Positions 1 to 7,679 of a stretch of DNA of 32,068 bases are shown piece by piece. This DNA comes from Bacteroidales bacterium UBA3663. GTDB taxonomy: Bacteria > Bacteroidota > Bacteroidia > Bacteroidales > UBA3663. The translations under genes and the position numbers were made by a program. The DNA is taken from contig DFJU01000063.1 of NCBI GenBank assembly GCA_002373755.1, forward strand, positions 1 to 32,068. Reading direction: 5' to 3'. Each line of letters starts with the position of its first letter. The first letter of the stretch is position 1. A model generated the notes under the pieces. It was given only the letters and a program-made list of their open reading frames with translations, did no database searches and was not told the DNA's origin.

Positions 1-2237
1 GACTTGTCCCACGTGATGTTGCGGTTGACGGCCGAATTGGTCTTGTTGATGGTGATGCGGTTGAGTGAGCCGTTGCTGGTGCCTTCGCCGAAGACTGGGC
101 CACGGTTGGCGTCTTGGGCATAGACCTGCATCCACTGCCATGCGGCGGTGTTGTCACGGCCTGTCAGACCATAGCTGCCGCGCAGTTTGAGGTAATCGAC
201 CCAGTCAATGTCTTCCAGCCACGATTCCTTGCTCAGCACCCAGCCGGCACTCATTGATGGGAATGTACCCCACATGTTTTCGGGGGCGAACTTGGTCGAA
301 GCGTCGGCACGCAGCAGGAATTCAAGCAAGTATTTGCTGTTGTAGGCATAGTTCACGCGGCCGACGTATGACAAAGAACCCGACTCGCTGCGCTTGAACA
401 CAGTCGAACTGGTGTTGGCCTCGGCCGAATTGGACTGCTTGGTCGTGAATGGATATGGGTCGCTTACGTAGCCGTACAGGTATTCGCTTTCGGCCTCGCT
501 GCGTTCGATGCTGAACATTGCGCCGATGTGGTGCAGGTCGAAGTCGCGGTTGTAGTTCAGCGTGAAGTTCAGCTGATAGTTGTCTGTACGGTTGGTTGCG
601 CGGCTCAGGAACGATGGAGAACCGTTGGACACCGTGACTTCCTTGAAGTTGTCGTCGCTGTACAGGACGTCGTTCGTATAGAGGTCGCCCGAAGTCGGCG
701 TGTAGAGGTGCTCGCCCGAACCGAAGCGGTTCACCATCGAATAGACGGTATATTCCGTGCCGTATTGGTTTGTCTTGTCGTTGGTGATGCTCTTGCTGTA
801 TGTCACGCGGGCGGTCAAGCCCTGCAACGGCTTCCAGAAACCGAAGTCCACATCAATCGAACCGCTCATGTTGACGTTCGATGTCACATTGTTCGAGTAG
901 TCGCCGTTGTTGCGCAGTTCCGAGAACGAATAGAGCTGGTTGTCGGTCTTGTTGGTGTTCGACACGCCATAGGCCGCAATTGCCTTGCCGTCCACATATT
1001 CTGGAATATATGGCAAGTGGGTGAGGAGCAGGTTGTAGTCCTTCTCGTCGCTCGTGCCGCCCACCTTGACGAGCGGTTTGTTCTTCTCGGAGTTGTCGCC
1101 GCTCACGGTGAGGCTCGCCTTGATGTATTTGCTGATTTTTACATTTACACCTGCGCGGTAGTTCCAGCGGCTGTAGTCAAGTTTGCCGAGGTTGCCGTCC
1201 TGCGTGAAGTAGGAGATGCCGGCAAAATAGGTGGCCTTTTCGCCGCCGCCGTCAATGTTGATGCCGTGCTTCTGTGTGACGCCTGTCTTCCAGTATTTGT
1301 CCAACAAATCGTAGTTCAGGTTGCGCATGGCCTGCAATTCGTCGTATTGGAAGAGGTCGGTCTTGTTGTTCAGCGTCGTGCTGGTCGGGTCGGCCGCGAT
1401 GATGGCGTTGTGGGTCAGACCGTACTGGTAGGCACTCAGCATCTTGGGGCGATAGACCTCGTCGGTGAGGCCGATGGTGCCGCTGTAGCTGATTTTCGGT
1501 GCGCCTATGTCGCCGCGCTTGGTGGTGACGAGGATGACACCGTTGGCCGAACGTGCTCCATAGACTGCGGCCGAGGCATCTTTCAGCACCGAAATGCTTT
1601 CGATGACCGACGGGTCGAGGTTGTTGAATGCGGTTGCGCCGAGGTTTTCGGAAACGTCGCCCACCTTAACGTCATTCGGATAGATGTAGCCGTCGATGAC
1701 GTAGAGTGGCTCCTGCGATGTGACACCCACGTCACCCAACGAGTTGGTTTCACGAATCTTGATGGATGCATTCTCGCCCGGACGGGCATCGCCGCCGCTC
1801 ACGCTCACACCGTTGATCATGCCGCTCAGCATGGTCGAGAGGCCTGCACTCGAAATGTCCTGGATTTCATCCATATGTACGGTGGCGACCGACCCGGTCA
1901 GGTGTGCCTTCTTCTGCACGCCGTAGCCTACGACGACTACCTCTTCGAGCTGCTGGTTGTCCTCTTTCAAGGTGATTGATTTGCCGTTCTCGGCCTTCAC
2001 GTTCTGGCTGATGAAGCCGATGTACGAGATTTGCAGGTTGGACTTGGCCGGTGCTGCAATCGAGAAGTTACCGTCGGCATCGGTGATTGTGCCGGTCGTT
2101 GTGCCGATGACTTGAACCGAGGCACCAATGATTGGCTCGCCCGCTTCGTCAAGCACCTTGCCTGTAATTGTGCCTGACTGTGCCAACAATGACGATGTGG
2201 CACAGAGGCAGAATGCTATGCTTGCTATTTTTTTCAT
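1..2237 (-). CDS. SusC/RagA-family TonB-dependent outer membrane receptor, 3' end beyond the window
   Basis: The frame is open from ATG at 2237 to the left edge, giving 745 codons without a stop; family members usually have about 1000 residues, so roughly the last quarter is missing. A signal peptide (residues 1-20, ending SSLLAQ) is followed by a carboxypeptidase-regulatory-like beta-sandwich (about 22-95, GTITGKVLDEAGEPIIGAS). The SusC hallmark LEEVVVVGYGVQKK sits near residues 98-111, then a plug domain (YVIDGY, LKDASAAVYGARSANGVI) and barrel strands. In the family, such receptors import glycans across the outer membrane with a SusD lipoprotein lid, powered by TonB. The start lies 15 nt after the stop of the lipoprotein gene, so it is the third gene of its operon. 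A susD partner would be expected past the left edge. The substrate cannot be read from the sequence. Confidence 0.95.
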   Translation of the reverse strand, partial: MKKIASIAFCLCATSSLLAQSGTITGKVLDEAGEPIIGASVQVIGTTTGTITDADGNFSIAAPAKSNLQISYIGFISQNVKAENGKSITLKEDNQQLEEVVVVGYGVQKKAHLTGSVATVHMDEIQDISSAGLSTMLSGMINGVSVSGGDARPGENASIKIRETNSLGDVGVTSQEPLYVIDGYIYPNDVKVGDVSENLGATAFNNLDPSVIESISVLKDASAAVYGARSANGVILVTTKRGDIGAPKISYSGTIGLTDEVYRPKMLSAYQYGLTHNAIIAADPTSTTLNNKTDLFQYDELQAMRNLNYDLLDKYWKTGVTQKHGINIDGGGEKATYFAGISYFTQDGNLGKLDYSRWNYRAGVNVKISKYIKASLTVSGDNSEKNKPLVKVGGTSDEKDYNLLLTHLPYIPEYVDGKAIAAYGVSNTNKTDNQLYSFSELRNNGDYSNNVTSNVNMSGSIDVDFGFWKPLQGLTARVTYSKSITNDKTNQYGTEYTVYSMVNRFGSGEHLYTPTSGDLYTNDVLYSDDNFKEVTVSNGSPSFLSRATNRTDNYQLNFTLNYNRDFDLHHIGAMFSIERSEAESEYLYGYVSDPYPFTTKQSNSAEANTSSTVFKRSESGSLSYVGRVNYAYNSKYLLEFLLRADASTKFAPENMWGTFPSMSAGWVLSKESWLEDIDWVDYLKLRGSYGLTGRDNTAAWQWMQVYAQDANRGPVFGEGTSNGSLNRITINKTNSAVNRNITWDK

Positions 2238-2252
2238 ATATTCCATTTTATA

Positions 2253-3755
2253 TTATTCAAACCAACGTGGGTCACCACTTTTAGCTTCTGCAGCCAATCC
2301 GCTTGGGGCGAGGTTCACTCCACCCAAAGTTTGGGTAAAGTCAAGTTCCTGCAATTGCGAATCTTGGAATTCGGCATCTTCGTCACGAGTTGTGTAGAAA
2401 TTGCCGTCTTTGTCTGTGCGTCCGTCTGGACCGTAATCGGTTGAAGTTGCGCTGCAGAAATCGGAGTAAGACATGAAGTTTCCTGTTGTTGTCTTTATCC
2501 ATTGTGTTGCCAATCCCTGATAGAGACGATACACGTCGAAGAAGACGCAATCTGTAATCTTGATCCAGAGTTTGTTATCGTTCTGAGTGTTCGGAATGTT
2601 GTTCGCAAAATCCTTCTTGGGGTTGGTCCTTATGAATGAACTGTTCTCAAATGTCCATTCCAAGAAGTTGTTCGATGTGCCCAATACTTTACGAGGCTGT
2701 GCGTTTGATGCGTTGGTAAAGCGGATGAAGTAACTTTCAGCTTCGTTTTTGACGGAACTGAAAAATGTGGAATTTGAAATGGTCAACTTCTGGATGAGTC
2801 CGTTTCCGCTTCCATGGTAGAAGTTGATTGTCGGGCTTGATGTTGTTCCGTTCATTTGAATCAGGCAATCCACTACGCGAAAATCAAGCAATGTCCAGTT
2901 TTGTTCGCTGTCCCATAACAGAGCTTTGGGCAGGTTCTTGATTTTGCAGTTTTGGAATGCAACGGCTTTCTGTATGACAAATCCGTCCTGATTGGCCCCC
3001 AAATCCTTATAGCCAAGGGATTGGGTTGAAATAGTTGCGTCAGGCGTCGCACCCAAGGCCAGCAGGCCTCCGTAAGTGGCGTTGGTGCAGTCAATGTTCA
3101 GGTCTCGGATTTTCAAGCCACCTTGTGTGGTGATGTAGCCGTTTTCGCCCACAATGATGGTGGGCGCATTGTTCTTGTCGCCACGGAATTCCACTGTGTT
3201 AAGCCCGAAGTCGAGTGCGCCGTCCAATGTGTATGTTTCTCCAGCGGTGAGCAAGAATCCCTGTTCTTCGTCCGAGTAAGTCAAATTGTCGGCAAGCCAC
3301 GAAGAAAGTTCCGTTCCCGAAGGAATTTCGACCGATGGCACGTAGGTGTCGAATTTCGTGACGCTGGCTTCTGTGGCCTGCTTGTTGCCGTATTTGGTGT
3401 TGGCGGCCGATGTCAGACAGAAGTTGTAGGTCTCTTCGTTGGGCAGTTCCATTGCGACGGAGCAGCGGTCGATGAGGCTGTCGGTCACTACGTTGACGGG
3501 ATTGGCGGGGTCGGAGATGTTGACGATTGACATCAGGTAGCCGCCAGCACCGTGTACGACTGGCCATGAGAACACGACGGTCTTTGTCGTGTCCGACGTT
3601 GATGTTTTCGAGATGCTGATTTCGCTTGGATTTTCCAATTGTGAGTTCTTCACACTTGTCACCCATGTTTCTTTGTCAAAACCGTCATCGGCGCAGGCAG
3701 CCAGCAAGACGGCCGCAGGCAGAGCGATGGTTTGACGCATGATTTTCTTGTTCAT
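2253..3755 (-). CDS. Surface lipoprotein with FN3-like and beta-helix regions (DUF4957/DUF5123-like), 500 aa
   Basis: A lipoprotein signal peptide ends in the lipobox LLAAC with Cys21. The acidic residues just after it (ADDGFDKE) resemble the Bacteroidetes lipoprotein export signal, so surface exposure is likely. Residues about 40-135 look like a fibronectin type III domain (VVFSWPVVHGAGGY). Residues about 150-420 form a right-handed beta-helix-like region (YTLDGALDFGLNTVEFRG, GLKIRDLNIDCTNATYGG). The C-terminus ends GDPRWFE, which I associate from memory with DUF5123 proteins; DUF4957 would cover the middle. Such lipoproteins occur in pectin loci of Bacteroides and relatives, where they are thought to bind or cleave polygalacturonan-type chains. 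No catalytic residues can be assigned from sequence alone. It is tightly linked to the SusC gene and separated from the 526-aa gene by a hairpin. Confidence 0.8.
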   Translation of the reverse strand: MNKKIMRQTIALPAAVLLAACADDGFDKETWVTSVKNSQLENPSEISISKTSTSDTTKTVVFSWPVVHGAGGYLMSIVNISDPANPVNVVTDSLIDRCSVAMELPNEETYNFCLTSAANTKYGNKQATEASVTKFDTYVPSVEIPSGTELSSWLADNLTYSDEEQGFLLTAGETYTLDGALDFGLNTVEFRGDKNNAPTIIVGENGYITTQGGLKIRDLNIDCTNATYGGLLALGATPDATISTQSLGYKDLGANQDGFVIQKAVAFQNCKIKNLPKALLWDSEQNWTLLDFRVVDCLIQMNGTTSSPTINFYHGSGNGLIQKLTISNSTFFSSVKNEAESYFIRFTNASNAQPRKVLGTSNNFLEWTFENSSFIRTNPKKDFANNIPNTQNDNKLWIKITDCVFFDVYRLYQGLATQWIKTTTGNFMSYSDFCSATSTDYGPDGRTDKDGNFYTTRDEDAEFQDSQLQELDFTQTLGGVNLAPSGLAAEAKSGDPRWFE

Positions 3756-3806
3756 TTTTTGTTTGGTTTAGGTGAACTTTATGTAACGGGAACTTTCGCG
3801 TCCCCC

Positions 3807-3854
3807 AAAAAATGCGCAGTGACGCGTGCGTACTTCATGCCACACGCATCACTG
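3807..3854 (-). terminator. Intergenic hairpin with T-tract (terminator or attenuator inside the PUL)
   Basis: Arms 3817-3830 and 3841-3854 pair over 14 positions with two imperfect pairs around a 10-nt loop. On the minus strand the stem is followed by TGCGCATTTTTT (A-run 3807-3812 on the plus strand). It follows the stop of the 526-aa gene and precedes the lipoprotein gene. No good TAnnTTTG promoter was seen after it, so partial termination that sets the ratio of the two proteins is the likeliest reading. Confidence 0.6.
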
Positions 3855-3866
3855 CTTTATGTTTCC

Positions 3867-5447
3867 TTATCGGATGATGACGGTCTTTCCGCCCACGATG
3901 TATGCCTTGCCCGACTGCAATGCCGATGCGCGGCGACCTGTCAAGTCGAAGATTGCCTTGCTGCTTGGCTGCTTGTCCGATGCAAGGTCCTCGATGCCTG
4001 CTGCGTTGTCGAATGTGAACTCGTAGCCGCCGAAGCCGACCTGCGATGAGTGCTGGAACAGCCAGTAGCTTTCGCCGGCTTCAACATCGAATGTAATCCA
4101 GCCCCAGAAGGCCTGGTTGCCGCCTGCAATGATGTATGGATCGTTCACACCGTGGCTCTTGATGGTGTCAACCTTTGCGTCCGGATATGCTCCTGTAGCG
4201 ATAGAGTCGGCCAATTGGGTTGCGTTCAGCTCCTTGGTCGTGACACCGTTGCTGGTGATGGTGTACTTCCAGAGCACGGCCTCGTGGATGGAGTCGATCT
4301 GGGCGTTGTTCAAGAAGATTTTCTCGTTCATCGAGCCGATTGAATCTGCGCCATTGACGAGGCTCTTCATCGTTACGTTCTCAACTACGCGGTTCTGTCC
4401 GTTCACGTAGCCCTCTTTGGTGTAGGTGATTGGGGTCTTGGCACTTTCTTTGACGACGTAGGTGTAGCGGTTGCCCTTGTTGGCCCAAATGCGAACCTTG
4501 ACAGAGCCGTTCGCCTTTGGCGTGAACTTGTAGTAGAGACCCATGACAGGCATTCCGAGCGAACCATCTGGGCTGTAGTAGGTGTATTTTGCCTTGTAAA
4601 CGAGTGAATCGTCCTTTTCGGTTGGTTCATCGACACCGATTTCTACGGCTGGGTTGCCCGAACCTTGAATGTAGTGGAACAATACAGTGTCAACGCCTGG
4701 TTTGTTGTCGTGCAGGTTGGTGTTGCCGCCCTTCCATTCTGGCTCATTCCATTCGACCCAATCGGTGAAAGATTCGGTCTTGGCCAATTTGACATCTTTC
4801 GGGGTGCGTCCACCTACGGCCTCAACGTCCATGTTGTCGGTGCCGAAGCTGACAATCGAACGGCCACCATCGGCCACTGCATTCTCGAACACGCTTGCAA
4901 TCACGCCGTTCTCGATGGCATCGTAGCTCTCGAAACCAGTTGATTCGCCGCTTCCGTTGTTCCCTCCGTCGGCCTCGAAGGTTACGGCCATTGTGGAGAA
5001 TCGGATGGTGTTCTTAATGCGAGTAAAGGTGATTTCTGTTGCCTCGCCCGTCCAAGTTGCATTGGTGGCAGTGCCGCCAAATTCGCCAGAGCTGAGCGAG
5101 ATGCTGGTGGCGTTGATTTTGTCACCTGACATTGCAATGTTGGTGATTTTTGCACCACCGGCGGTTATAGAGAAAACTCCATCGCTTGCCATACGCAGGG
5201 TGACAGTGCCGTCGTCTGCGGCGTAGAAACGAAATGCAGATACGGATGTGCCTTCATATTTGTTGGCGATGACAACGCCATCGCTTTCGATGGTTCCGCC
5301 AACTGGGATGGTCGTTCCTGCACCTGCTTCTGGCTTGGCATAGCCGTAGACTGTAGGATCGGAGAAGTCTAACGTGACGGTCTTGGATGCAGCGTATGAG
5401 AGTGTGGCCGCAGAGGCCAGAGCTGCAATGATTAAAGCTTTTTTCAT
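3867..5447 (-). CDS. Secreted protein of unknown function with C-terminal sorting-type tail, 526 aa
   Basis: I do not recognise a characterised family. A signal peptide (about 1-20, LASAATLSYAASK) is followed by a Ser/Thr/Gly-rich, beta-strand-rich region (about 22-160), a short Gly/Ser linker (GGNNGSGES) and a second beta-rich region (about 180-470, including GLYYKFTPKANGSVKVRIW). No cysteines or obvious catalytic motif stand out. The last 40 residues (FDLTGRRASALQSGKAYIVG then GKTVIIR) match the tail style common in Bacteroidales surface proteins, probably a T9SS sorting signal or cell-surface anchor. It is the first gene after the promoter at 5546-5577 and lies upstream of the lipoprotein and SusC genes. 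A surface glycan-binding role is plausible from position only. Confidence 0.75.
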   Translation of the reverse strand: MKKALIIAALASAATLSYAASKTVTLDFSDPTVYGYAKPEAGAGTTIPVGGTIESDGVVIANKYEGTSVSAFRFYAADDGTVTLRMASDGVFSITAGGAKITNIAMSGDKINATSISLSSGEFGGTATNATWTGEATEITFTRIKNTIRFSTMAVTFEADGGNNGSGESTGFESYDAIENGVIASVFENAVADGGRSIVSFGTDNMDVEAVGGRTPKDVKLAKTESFTDWVEWNEPEWKGGNTNLHDNKPGVDTVLFHYIQGSGNPAVEIGVDEPTEKDDSLVYKAKYTYYSPDGSLGMPVMGLYYKFTPKANGSVKVRIWANKGNRYTYVVKESAKTPITYTKEGYVNGQNRVVENVTMKSLVNGADSIGSMNEKIFLNNAQIDSIHEAVLWKYTITSNGVTTKELNATQLADSIATGAYPDAKVDTIKSHGVNDPYIIAGGNQAFWGWITFDVEAGESYWLFQHSSQVGFGGYEFTFDNAAGIEDLASDKQPSSKAIFDLTGRRASALQSGKAYIVGGKTVIIR

Positions 5448-5545
5448 AGTGATAATGTTTTTTGGTTATGATTGTTGGTTAATTGTTTGTGTTCGTAGAG
5501 TATAAGAAACGGCGTCAATTCCGCAAGGTGCTGAAATTGACGCCG

Positions 5546-5577
5546 CAAAGATAGCATTTTTTTCGGCGCGCGGTCGA
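5546..5577 (-). promoter_or_regulatory. Bacteroidetes-type promoter for the 526-aa / lipoprotein / SusC operon
   Basis: Read on the minus strand, the -7 element TATCTTTG is at 5546-5553, in the AT-rich gap upstream of the 526-aa gene. The -33 region about 20 bp upstream (TTTTCG, 5575-5580) is a weak match to TTTG. The leader would be roughly 90 nt. The rest of the 5448-5660 gap is A/T-rich with no other gene. Confidence 0.55.
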
Positions 5578-5660
5578 AAAGCCGTTTTCTTTTTGAACTA
5601 AAAAACAAATCGGTACAATTTTTGCCTTTTTTTGATTTGTTTCGACATTTTTTTGCCTTG

Positions 5661-7655
5661 TTATTTCTTTTCCTTTTCGGCTTGGCGGCGCTTGAAGTAG
5701 TCACGGTACATCTCGCGCCAGTTGCGGCCGTGTGAGTTGAAATATGCCTCGCACTTGTCTTTGTAGATGCCGAAAATCTCCGAGATTTCCTTCATTGTGC
5801 GATAGTCGATGGCCATTTCGCGTGCCTCGCACAGGTAGTGGTAGCAGACGCTGTCTTCCGTCGGTGTGATGTTGGGCACGATTTCGCGGTATGCTCGCAT
5901 GGTGAAATCGACCTTGCCGACAGTGTACTGGTCGAGGATGAGGTTGACCTGCTCTTCGGTCAGTTCGTTGCGCAGGCCAGTCATCAGCGTCTCGTGGATG
6001 GAACGCGGCTGTGCGGCATCGGCAATGATCTGGCGGTCAATTTCGCGTAGTTTCTCGCCGGTGCGAGGGTTGATGCCGGCCGGGCAGTCGTCGATGTGGG
6101 CGTTGTGCCATGCGGTGACGGCCTTCAGGTGCGTGTAGATGGTGTTGCGCACGCGCTCGGTCTTGGCAGGGTCGTCAAGGTGAAGGCTGTCGCTCCAGCG
6201 TTGTGCCTTCTCTTTCAGTCCGGCAGCCCAGCGCAGCTCGAAATAGGTCTGTCGCATTTCGCGGTCGAAGTTTTCTTCGATGAGGGCCTTGATGGTCGTG
6301 CGTGCGCCGGCTGGGAACTTGTCGATTGAGCCGAAGCTCTGCAGTGCCGATGCCTCTTCGATGGTCACCTTGCTCTCGTCCTGATTCTCTTTCGGCAGGT
6401 TCCACACCGATGCGAAGAAGTCATAGACGGCCTGGCGCTTGTCTTTGTTGAAGTCGTGACGCTGGCCTGGCAGGAATACGCTCTGGAACTTGTCCTGTGC
6501 GCCATAGAAGCCGTAGATGCGCTGCATGTATGGAATCTCGATGGTTGGGTAGGTGTGTGTCCAGTCGCCCTCATCGCCCACAATCATGACCGGCTTCGGC
6601 GCGAATGTGGCAATCAGTTCGATGTTGCAGGTGCCGCCCTGACTGTATTGTATCGGCATTCCGCTCTCGCAGGGGCATCCGCCGTCGAAATGGCTGCACA
6701 CCGAAACGACAGGGCAGCAGGCCGTAAAGCGGTCGTCGATTGTGGCCAACAGAGCAGCGTGTGTACCACCGCCGCTGCCGCCGTTGGATGCAATGCGGGT
6801 CGGGTCAACGTCCTTGCGCGTCAAGGCATAATCGAGCAGTTTCTCGCCGCACAGGGCCTGCCATACGTGGGCGATGCTCGTTGCGTGCGATTCCTTGCCG
6901 ACTTGCAGTTCCGATTCGCCCCAGCCGAAGATGTCGAAGCTGATGCAGATGGCTCCCATGCGGGCCAATGTGGCATAGCGGGTCTGGAGGTCGCCGTTGT
7001 AGCGGCCGTCGGTCCAATGTCCGTTGGGGCAGATGATGACCGGATATTTACCGCCATTGGCCACTTTCTTTTTCGCCAGGCTGTTGTTCGGTGCGTAGAT
7101 TGAGCCGCAGGTGTAGTAGCCCGGGACGAGTTCGAGTGCGATGTTCTGCACCGTGTAGCCGTCCATCTTGCGCACCTTGCCGAGTATTGCCGGCTTGTTG
7201 ACGCACTTGGCCAGCAGCGAGTCGATGCCGAGCCGTTCGCGTACCTCCTTGCGCAGGGCGTTGCGACGCGGTTCCCACTCTTCGCGGTTGCTGTAGAGGC
7301 TGTTCAGATAGTTGACGAACTTCTCGCCGTCGCTGTCGAATCGGCGCGGATATTCGTATGGCTTGATTTTCCAGGTGTTCTTGCCCTGGTTCCATGCCTT
7401 GAAGTCGAATGGCGACAATACGTTTTGCAGTGTTTCTTCGATGCTGTATGGCCGGATGCGGCTTTGCGCGAAGTCGAGCATGAGGTGGGTCGTATCGACG
7501 TTGTATTTGAACTTGACACCGAATTGCTTTTCGAGGTCGTTCATCACATGGCTCAGGGGGCGAGTCATGCGGTTTTCTGGCACTGGCTTGTCTTCTGCCA
7601 TCATTGTGGCCGATGCCGCAGCCGTCAGCAGTAGAGAGAGAATGATTTTTTTCAT
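5661..7655 (-). CDS. Secreted STN-like domain plus alpha/beta-hydrolase (carbohydrate esterase-like), 664 aa
   Basis: After a signal peptide (1-20, ending TMMAED), residues about 30-100 resemble an STN (secretin/TonB short N-terminal) domain: LSHVMNDLEKQFGVKFKY, later SIEETLQNVLSPFDFKAW. Residues about 160-425 are an alpha/beta-hydrolase: oxyanion-type strand PVIICPNGHW, FDIFGWGES, nucleophile elbow NGGSGGGTH with Ser294, acid in MIVGDEGDW (Asp361 or Asp364) and His400 in GQRHDF. The C-terminal 240 residues are helical and unassigned. The family includes acetyl-xylan-type esterases, and CE19-type pectin methylesterases are another candidate. In this operon de-esterification of pectin side chains is a reasonable inference. 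It is encoded 24 nt after the 1015-aa gene. The STN-like domain on an enzyme is unusual. Confidence 0.8.
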   Translation of the reverse strand: MKKIILSLLLTAAASATMMAEDKPVPENRMTRPLSHVMNDLEKQFGVKFKYNVDTTHLMLDFAQSRIRPYSIEETLQNVLSPFDFKAWNQGKNTWKIKPYEYPRRFDSDGEKFVNYLNSLYSNREEWEPRRNALRKEVRERLGIDSLLAKCVNKPAILGKVRKMDGYTVQNIALELVPGYYTCGSIYAPNNSLAKKKVANGGKYPVIICPNGHWTDGRYNGDLQTRYATLARMGAICISFDIFGWGESELQVGKESHATSIAHVWQALCGEKLLDYALTRKDVDPTRIASNGGSGGGTHAALLATIDDRFTACCPVVSVCSHFDGGCPCESGMPIQYSQGGTCNIELIATFAPKPVMIVGDEGDWTHTYPTIEIPYMQRIYGFYGAQDKFQSVFLPGQRHDFNKDKRQAVYDFFASVWNLPKENQDESKVTIEEASALQSFGSIDKFPAGARTTIKALIEENFDREMRQTYFELRWAAGLKEKAQRWSDSLHLDDPAKTERVRNTIYTHLKAVTAWHNAHIDDCPAGINPRTGEKLREIDRQIIADAAQPRSIHETLMTGLRNELTEEQVNLILDQYTVGKVDFTMRAYREIVPNITPTEDSVCYHYLCEAREMAIDYRTMKEISEIFGIYKDKCEAYFNSHGRNWREMYRDYFKRRQAEKEKK

Positions 7656-7679
7656 ATAAAACAGTTGAATAATATGGTT

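Noticed and set aside
528..1979. Long plus-strand ORF of 483 codons
   Set aside because: It is antisense to the SusC-like gene, whose frame has clear family motifs; composition (Val/Ala/His/Arg-rich) is that of a shadow frame.
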